The translations under genes and the position numbers were made by a program. Source: Ligula intestinalis (lineage: Eukaryota; Platyhelminthes; Cestoda; Diphyllobothriidea; Diphyllobothriidae). From it: a DNA stretch of 64,000 nucleotides. This document shows, piece by piece, positions 55,870 to 64,000 of this stretch (its first letter is position 1; every line of letters starts with the position of its first letter). Where the stretch lies: contig JAYGXS010000008.1 of NCBI GenBank assembly GCA_036362985.1, positions 19,596,997-19,660,996 of the forward strand, in the 5' to 3' direction. The notes beneath the pieces were generated by a model. It was not told the origin of the DNA and ran no database searches. It saw nothing but the letters and a program-made list of their open reading frames with translations.

Positions 55870-56560
55870 GAAGAGGTGATCTCGGGAATGATGGGTATAA
55901 TATCCTGACGTTCCGAAAGCGTACAGGCTTGCATCGTCGGAGGTTGGTGTTTTTGAACGCATCACTGCCTTTTATAGGTGTTACAAATGACTTCTCGTTC
56001 GCTCTCCGTCTATTGGAGCTAGATCCCCGTCATCGTCCTGCTGATCAGGGTTTCTCGCCGACACCTTGTCGGAGAGGGATGGCAGTGTTCGCCTGCCAGC
56101 GGTCATTGCTCGCGTCTGCATCGATCGCGTCCGTGCCGCATGTCCTGCTGGCTTTCCCCGTTGGCACTTTCCCGTGTTCGTCCCGCCGGCGGAATATCGA
56201 ACTCCGCCATCAGTGTTTATGCAGAGACCGTTGTCATGTGCAACTGCGTTCAAGCCCGACAGGAGATCCCGTTGGTTCACGTTGCCCGCGGCGTCGCTGA
56301 CGGCTGCATTGGTGTCTGGGGTAGGCTTCCGGACGCCTGTATTCTGGCCCGGTGTGGGGTTGCTAGTCGTCGCAACCCATCTGACTTCCTGCCGGCGATA
56401 TCGTTGATTGAGCCGCACACGTAACCCCTGGTAAGCCGGCGGGAGAATCGCACAGCGGTCGATGGAATTTGGGGCAGTATATATATATTCACTCAAAAAT
56501 GTGCGAACACCGATCGAATAGGCTTCCGAACTAAACAAAGTTCATGTGGTGGTCAGATGT
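55870..56560 (-). other. GC-richer block with long minus-strand frame, unknown
   Basis: A minus frame 56538-55981 encodes 185 codons (MFSSEAYSIGVRTFLSEY at its start, an Asn/Thr/Gly-rich middle, GERTRSH near the end). Composition changes sharply from the AT-rich sequence on its left. Overlapping plus frames of 94-145 codons weaken the case for coding. No domain recognised. Confidence 0.3.
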
Positions 56561-56870
56561 CGCCAACGGGTGACCGCCTGCCAGGTCGATTCCGGCTAAG
56601 TCAGAATAGCAGTAAGAGGGGTATGCCAGCGTCTGGGGGTAATTTGATACAGAACTTGTTTGGACTTATTAGCCTTCATCAACCAAGCATAACCTGAACA
56701 CCAGCTAGTCGGACAACACACACAAACGCACTCACAGACGGCGCAGTTGGTCCACCACTGGTTTCTATCAGATGGGTCATAAGCACTTAATTGAACCGCA
56801 GTTCATCTGTGCCTCGCCACCTGCCATTTGCTGCCACTGCTGATCGGGTATGTATTTACTCAGAAATGTG

Positions 56871-57386
56871 TCAGATACAATCACCTTGTATAACTGGCTG
56901 TCGTTCAGAAGCTCCTTGGCTTTTTTCCTCGTACGCTGATTCGTCAAAAACGACACTTTCTCGTCCTTTTACGTCTGAAACAATTACAATTTCGCCGTCT
57001 ATCTCTAGGTCTTTGGTGGACATTACCTCGTGCGGGAGGATCGTTCGGTGGGGCTTGTAGGCTATGATGAGGGGTGTGGCTTGCAGGCGGATGGAGGTCT
57101 TTGTTTCTTCTGTGATTTGTATCGCTGCGAGCGTCGCTTCTAATGGGGCAATGAAATCCAATGGATGCAAATCTTCGGTGTTGTAGCCGGACTCGTACTG
57201 CAGCACTTAAATCCGGTTCTCTGTGAGTTGCTTGGAGGACGGATTGTAGACGGCTGATGATTCAGCTGCATTCGCCTTCATGTTTTTAAAACCCCGCATT
57301 TTGCTAAGCATTTGGGTCTTCTTCTTGTCTCGGGCCTCATTCACCTTGGTAGAGATCCAACGCTCTAGGTTAAGCAGGGTTGTCAT
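56871..57386 (-). pseudogene. Unknown intronless coding-like frame broken by one stop
   Basis: The minus frame starts ATG at 57386 (MTTLLNLERWISTKVNEARD, a Lys-rich helix, then SSKQLTENRI), meets TAA at 57209-57207, and continues 111 codons (LQYESGYNTEDLHPLDFIAP, ATPLIIAYKPHRTILPHEVM, EIDGEIVIVSDVKGRESV) to TGA at 56873-56871. The balanced amino-acid use, alternating polar and hydrophobic positions, and continuity across the stop suggest a once-functional protein of about 171 residues. I do not recognise the family. It could be a retrocopy of a host gene or an inserted foreign gene; nothing in the sequence decides. Confidence 0.5.
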
Positions 57387-57530
57387 CTATAGCTGTGACG
57401 TACACGCCACTTAATCTCGTTCAATTTCAGCGGCCGAACTCAATGACAGGTGGTGGTCTCATCACAACGCTCTTCTCCTTCCATTCCAATAACTGGGGTC
57501 AGCATCTTCGCATTTATAACCATATATAAA

Positions 57531-60500
57531 TATATATGAAGGAATGCAAGTGTTTCACCGATCTAGTCAAGGATCAATCAACTTCCGCTTTGCCAAGGAG
57601 CTCACAACGCAAACCCTCAATGACCGCCGTATAGTTGCAAGAGTGATGTGATGAAGAATTGAATCCGAAAAAGCAAAGGGAGACCGGAATGGCCATTTAA
57701 GGCTAATAAGCCGTCATCAGCCAGTCATACCCGACCTCGAGCGTTGGCAACCCCGAGATTTGAACCCGGGACATTCGGTCATTGCGAAAGAGACGCTGAC
57801 TATAATTCACGGGTCCCCTGCTTTGTCAGTTGTGATCGGAAATATGATGAATGAATGCAGGTGTTTCACCGAACTAGTAAAGGAACAATTCATTTCGGCT
57901 TTGCGAAGGAACTCGCAATGAAACCCCTCAATGGTCATCACATAGTGGCGAAAGTGATATGATAAAGAAGTGGATGCGACAAAGCAAAGGGAGACCGGAA
58001 TAGCCATTTCTGGCTTATGAGACGTCATCAGCCAGTCATGCCTAACCTCGAGGGTTGAAACCCCGAGATTTGAACCAAAGACCTTCGCTCATTGCGTAAA
58101 AGACGCTGCCTCTACTCCACGGGTCCCTGGCTTTTTCGGTTGTGATCGGGAATATGATGATTGGATGCAGGTGTGTCACCAATCTAGTCAAGAAACAATT
58201 CATTTCTGCTTTGCGAGGGAGCTCACAATGAAACCCCTCAATGATCATCATATAGTGGCAAAAGTGATATGATGAAGAAGTGGATTCGAAAAAGCAAAAG
58301 GAGACCGGAATGGCCATTTCTGGCTTATTAGCCGCCATCAGCCAGTCATACCCAACATCGAGGGTTGGCAACCCCGAAAAGTGAACATGGGGCATTCGGT
58401 CAATGCGTTAGAGACGCCGCCTCCAGTGCACGTGTACTCTGCGTTGTCGGTTGTGATCGGGGATATGATGAATGAACGCAGGTGTTTCACCGATCTAGTC
58501 AATGAACAATTAACTTCCGCTTGTCCAAGGAGCTCGCAACGCAAAACTTTAATGACCGTCACACAGTGACAAATGTGACATGATGCAGAAGTGGATCCGA
58601 CAAAGCAAAGGGAGACCGGAATGGCCCTTTTTGGCTTATGAGCCTTTATCAGCCGGTCATACCAACCTCGAGGTTTCGCACCCCCAGGATTTGAACGCGC
58701 GACCTTCGGCCATTGCGCATAAGACGCTGCCTCTAGTACACGGGTCCCCAGCTATTTCGGTTGTGATCGGGAATCTGATAAATGGACGCAGGTGTTTCAC
58801 CGAACAAGTCAGGGAACAATTCTTCCCTTCGGCTTTGAGAAAGACCTCGCAATAAAAGACCTCAATTATCGTCACATAGTGGCAAAAGTGATGTGATGAA
58901 GAAGTGGATGCGACAAAGCAAAAAGAGACCGGAATGGCCATTTCTGGCTTATAAGCGCTCATCAGCGAGTCATACCCAATCTCGAGGGTTAGAACCCCCG
59001 AGATTTGAACCCGGGACCTTCGGTCAATGTGCAAGAGACGCTGCCTCTAGTTCACGGGTCTCCGGCTCTTTCGGTTTTGATCGGGAATATGATGATTGGA
59101 TGAAGGTGTTTCACCGATCTAGTCAATGATCAATTCATTTCTGCTTCGCGAAGGAGCTCGCAATGAAACCGCTCAATGATCATCACATAGTGGCAAAAGT
59201 GATATGATGAGGAAGTGGATGCGACACAGCAAAAGGAGACCGGAATGGCCATTTCTGACTAATTAATCGCCATCAGCCAGTCATATCCAAACTCGATGGT
59301 TAGCACCCCCGAGATTTGAACGCGCGACCTTCGGTCATTGCTCTAGAGACGCTGCCTCTAGTCCGCATGTCCCCGGCTCTTTCGGTTGTGATCGGGAAAA
59401 TGATGAATGTACGCAGGTGTTTCACCGACCTAGTCAATGAGAAATCAAGTTTGGCTTTTCCAAGGAGCTCGTAACGCACACTCTTAATGACCGTCACATT
59501 GCGACAAATGTGATATGATGAAGAAAAGGATGCGACAAAGCAAAGGTAGACCGAAATGGCCATTTCTGGCTTATAAGCCGTCATCAGCCAGTCATACACA
59601 ACCTCGAGTTTTGGCACCCCGATATTTGAATCAAAGACCTTCGCTCATTGCGTAAGAGACGCTGCCTCTAGTCCACGGGTCCCCGGCTCTTTCGATTGTG
59701 ATCGGGAATATGATGAGTGGACGCAGGTGTTTCACCGATCTAGTCAATGAACAATTAAGTTTGGCTTTTCCAAAAAGCTCGCAACGCACGCCCTTAATGA
59801 CCGTCACATAGTGACAAATGTGATCCAACAAAGCAAAAGTAGACCGGAATGGCCATTTCTGGCTTATTAGCGGTCATCAGACAGTCGTACCCAACATCAG
59901 GGTCTGGCAACCCCGACAAGTGAAAACGGGATCTACGGTTATTGTGCTAGAGAGTCTGCCTCTAGACCACGGGTCCCCTGCTTTGTCGGTTGTACTCGGG
60001 AATATGATAAATGAACGCAGTTGTTTCACCGATCATTTCAAGGAACAATTTATTTCTTCTTTTGCCATTCAGCTCGCAACGCAAAACCTCAATGACCGTC
60101 AAATGTGACAGGAAGAAGTGGATCCGACAAAGCAAAGAGAGACCGGAATGGCCATTTCTGGCCTATTAGCACTCACCAGGACCATCAGTCCTTGCGTCAG
60201 AGATGCAGCCTCTAGTCCACAGTTCCCCTCATTTGTCGGTGGTGATCGGAAAAATGATGAATGAACGCAGGTTTTTTACCGATCTAGTCAAGGAAAAATT
60301 CATTTCTGCTTTGCGAAGGAGCTCGCAATGAAACCCCTCAATGATCATCACATAGTGGCAAAAGTGATATGATCAAGAAGTCGATCCGGCAAAGCAAAAA
60401 AAGTCCAAAATGGCCATTTCTGGCTTATGAGCAGACATCAGCCAGTCGTACACAACCTGGAGGGTTGACATCCCCGAGTTTTGAACCCGCGAACTTTGGT

Positions 60501-63500
60501 CATTGCTTGATAGACGCTGCCTTTAGTGAACGGGATCCCTACTTTGGCGGTTGTGATCGGAAATATGATGAATGAACGCAGGTGTTTCACCGATCTAATC
60601 AATGAACAAATAATGTTCGCTTCTTGAAGGAGCTCGCAAGGAAATGCCTCAATGACCGTCACATAATGACAAAAGTAATATGATGAAGAAATGGATGCAA
60701 CAAAGCAAACGGACATCGCAATGGCAATTTTTGGCTTATCAGCCGTCATCAGCCAGTCATACCTGGCCTCGAGCGTTGGCAACCTAGAGATTTGAACACG
60801 GGACCTTCGGTCATTGCGTAAGAGAAGCTGACTCTAATTCACGGGTCCCCTGCTTTGTCGGTTGTCATCGGAGGTATGATGAATGAATTCAGGTGTTTCA
60901 CCGATCAAGTCAGATAACAATAAAGTTCCGCTTTGCGAAGGAGCTCGCAACGCAAACCCTCAATGACCGTCACATACTGGCACAAGTAGTAGGATGAAGA
61001 AATGGATGCAACAAAGCAAACGGACACCTGAATGGAAATTTTCGGCTTATCAGCCGTCATCAGCCAGTCATACCCAACCTCGAGGGTTTTCACCCCTGAG
61101 ATTTTACCCCCCGGGAACTTCGGTCATTTCGTAAGAGAAGCTGACTATAATTCACGGGTCCCCTGCTTTGTCAGTTTTTATCGGAAATAAGATGAATGAA
61201 TGCAGGTGTTGCACCGAACTAGTCAAGTAACAATTAAGTTCCGCTTCGCCTGGAGCTCGCAAGGCAAAAAACAATGACCGTCACATAGTGGCAAAAGTCA
61301 TATGATGAAGAAGTGGATGCGACAAAGCAAAGGGAGACCGGAATGGCCATTTCTGGCTTATTAACACTCAGCAGCCAGTCATTCCTAATCTCGAGGGTAA
61401 GCAACCTGCCGATCTTAAACCGGGACCTTCGATCATTGCGTTAGAGACACTGCCTCTAGTCAACGGTCCCCTGCTTTGTCGGATATGATAGGGAACATGA
61501 TAAATGAACGCAAGTATTTCACTGGTATAGTCTAGGAACAATTCATTTATCGCTTTGCCAAGGAGATCACAACGCAAACCCTCAATGACAATCACATAGT
61601 GGCAAAAGGAAATATGATGAAGAAATGGATGCAAAAAAAAACGAACACCGGAATGGCAATTTTTGGGTTGGCAACCTCCAGATTTCCACACGGGACCTTC
61701 GGTAATTTCGTAAGAGGCGCTGCCTCTAATCCATGGGTCCCCTGCTTTGTCGGTTGTGATCGGAAATAAGATGAATGAATGCAGGTGATTCACCGAACTA
61801 GTCAAGGAACAATTAATTTCCGCTATTTGCAGGAGCTCGCAATGCAAACCCTCAATGACCGTCACATAGTGGCAAAATTAATATGATGAAGAAATGGATG
61901 CAACAAAGCAAACGGACACCGGAATGGCAATTTTTGGCTTTTCAGCCGTCATCATCTAGTCATACCTGACCTCGAGCATTGGCAACGTCGAGATTTGAAC
62001 GCGTGACCTTCGGTCATTTCGAAAGAGAAGCTGACTCTAATTCACGGGTCCCACTGCTTTGTCGGTTGTGATCGGAAATAAGATGAATAAATGCAGTTGA
62101 TTCACCGAACTAGTCAAGGAACAATTCATTTCCGCTATTTGCAGGAGCTCGCAACGTAAACCCTCAATGACCGTCACATAGTGGCAAAAGTAATATGATG
62201 AAGAAATGGATGCAACAAAGCAAACGGACACCGGAATGGCAATTTTTGGCTTATCAGCCGTTATCAGCTAGTCATACCTGACCTCGAGCGTGGGCAACCT
62301 CGAGATTTGAACACGGGAACGTCGTTCATTTCGTAAGAGAAGCTGACTCTAATTCACGGGTCCCCCTGCTTTGTCGGTTGTGATCGGAAATAAGATGAAT
62401 GAATGCAGGCGTTTCACCAAACTAGTCAAGTAACAATTAAGTTCCGCTTCGCCAAGGAGCTCGCACGACAAAAACTCAGTGACCGTCACACAGTGGCAAA
62501 AGTGATATGATGAAGAAGAGGATGCGACAAAGCAAAGGGAGACCGGAACGGACATTTCTAGCTAACTAGCACTCATCAGCCAGTCATACACGACCTCGAC
62601 CGTTCGCAAACCAGAGATTGGAACCAAAAACCTTCGGTAATTTCGCAAGAGACACTGCCTCTTATCATCGGGTCCCCTGATTTGTCGGTTGGGATCGGAA
62701 ATATGATGAATGAATGCAAGTGCCTCACCGAACTATTCAAGAAACAATTCATTTCCGCTTCTTGAAGGAGCTCGCAACGCAAACCCTAAATAACCGTCAC
62801 ATATTAGCAACAGTCATATGATGAAGAAGTGGATGCAACAAAGCAAATGGACACCAGAATGACAATTTTTGGCTTATTAGCCGTTATCAGCCAGTCATAC
62901 ATGACCTCGAGCGTTGGCAACCTCCAGATTTAAACACGGGACCTTCGGTCATTTCGCAAGAGAAGCTGACTCTATTTAACGGGTACCACTGCTTTGTCGG
63001 TTGTGATCGGAAATACGATAAATGAATGCAGGTGTTTCACCGAACTAGTCAAGGAACAATTCATTTCCGCTATTTGCAGGAGCTCGCAACGTGAACCCTC
63101 AATGACCGTCACATAGTGGCAAAAGTAATATGATGAAGAAATGGATGCAACAAAGCAAACGCACACCGGAATGGCAATTTTTGGCTTATCAGCCATCATC
63201 AGCTAGTCATACCTGACCTCGAGCGTGGGCAACCTCGAGATTTGAACATGGGACCTTCGGTCATTTCGTAAGAGAAGCTGACTCTAATTCACGGGTCCCC
63301 CTGCTTTGTCGGTTGTGATCGGAAATAAGATGAATGAATGCAGGCGTTTCACCGAACTAGTCAAGTAACAATTAAGTTCCGCTTCGCCAAGGAGCTGGCA
63401 GTCAAAAAATCAGTGACCGTCACATAGTGGCAAAAGTGATATGATGAAGAAGTGGATGCGAAAAAGCAAAGGGACTCCGGAATGGCCATTTCTGGCTTAT

Positions 63501-64000
63501 TAGCACTCAGCAGTCAGTTATTCCCAATCTCGAGGGTAAGCACCCTCGGGATCTGAACCCGCGACCCTCGGTCATTGCTTTAGAGACGCTGCCTCTAGTC
63601 CACGGGTTCCCTGATTTGTCGGTTGTGATCGGAAATAAGATGAATGAATGCAGGTGTTTCACCGTAATAGTCAAGGAACAATTCATTTCCGCTATTTGCA
63701 GGAGCTCGCAACGTCAACCTTCAATGACCGTCACATAGTTGCAAAAGTAATACGATGACGTAGAGGACGCGACAAAGCAAAGGGACACCGGAATGGCCAT
63801 TTTTGGCGGATTAGCACAGACCAGTCAGTTATTCCCTATCTCGAGGGTAAGCGCCCTCGGGATCTGAATCCGCAACCCTCGGTCATTGCGTTAGGTACAT
63901 TGCCTGTTGTCCACGGTTCTCTGATTTGTCGGTTGTGATCGGAAATAAGATGAATGAATGCAGGTGTTTCACCGAACTAGTCAAGGAACAATTCATTTCC
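57531..64000 (-). repeat. Tandem satellite, about 311-bp unit, at least 22 units, SINE-derived
   Basis: The anchor GTGTTTCACC recurs at about 57549, 57861, 58171, 58482, 58792, 59105, 59416, 59727, 60020, 60271, 60580, 60892, 61207, 61518, 61785, 62095, 62408, 62719, 63031, 63343, 63654 and 63964. Most spacings are 309-315; shorter ones (293, 251, 267) mark deletions. The array runs off the right window edge. Read on minus, each unit holds GGGACCCGTGGACTAGAGG (A-box-like), CAGCGTCTCTTACGCAATG, and CCCGGGTTCAAATCTCGGGG (B box), spaced as in a tRNA, then a body with GGCTGATGACGGCTAATAAG. Minus frames of 60-165 codons in the array come from this repeat and are not genes. Confidence 0.9.

Noticed and set aside
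57807..63199. Recurrent minus-strand peptide frames (for example VTVIEGLRCELL and SSVKHLHSFI) within the satellite
   Set aside because: They arise from the same strand of the repeated unit. The unit length (about 311) is not a multiple of three, and frames break at different places in each unit, so this is repeat translation and not a gene family.
57531..64000. Functional tRNA gene array
   Set aside because: The tRNA-like heads vary freely at A-box and anticodon-arm positions, and no acceptor stem pairing is evident beyond the B-box region.
1..64000. CRISPR arrays, bacterial promoters, operators, riboswitches, origins
   Set aside because: The window is eukaryotic; the direct repeats seen lack the short-repeat and unique-spacer pattern.

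Overview
Eukaryotic, repeat-rich, intron-containing DNA, most likely from a parasitic flatworm. A tapeworm is my best guess and a trematode is possible. The basis is family content: many Penelope-like elements (PLEs) with GIY-YIG endonuclease fragments, CR1/Jockey-like and RTE-like LINE debris, tRNA-headed SINEs, and divergent TRPM ion channels with long repeat-filled introns. No bacterial operons, rRNA genes or CRISPR arrays are seen. The species call is inference. || Layout. (1) 1-1290: a dispersed repeat, then nothing recognised. (2) 1291-14761: seven phase-compatible + strand exons encode the C-terminal 279 residues of a TRPM-type cation channel (S5, pore, S6, TRP box, C-terminal coiled coil), followed by an AATAAA signal. 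Its introns hold PLE, SINE and LINE insertions. (3) 14.8-39 kb: intergenic, dominated by transposon debris. It includes a 1.35 kb duplicated piece of the channel gene (about 21985-23385) whose exon has lost its acceptor AG and abuts a PLE fragment. (4) 39907-51496: two exons of a second TRPM-like gene or gene remnant on the same strand (N-terminal SLOG/LSDAT-type region, and a pre-S1/S1 region with an in-frame stop if read as one exon), separated by 11 kb of repeats. (5) 52-57.4 kb: a PLE fragment, an AT-rich tract, a roughly 1 kb foldback element, a GC-richer block, and a coding-like minus-strand frame broken by one stop. (6) 57.5 kb to the window end: a tandem satellite of about 311 bp, at least 22 units, which reads on the minus strand as a tRNA-derived SINE. 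|| How it fits together. The window shows a TRPM locus with a possible neighbouring paralogue being reshaped by retroelements. The three most interesting signals are: a SINE turned into a satellite that shares a central domain with differently headed SINEs elsewhere in the window; a recurrent hammerhead-like RNA motif in PLE terminal repeats, including an inverted pair at 39.2 kb; and GC-AG introns inferred in both TRPM loci. All coordinates and alignments were made by eye, so repeat boundaries are approximate.
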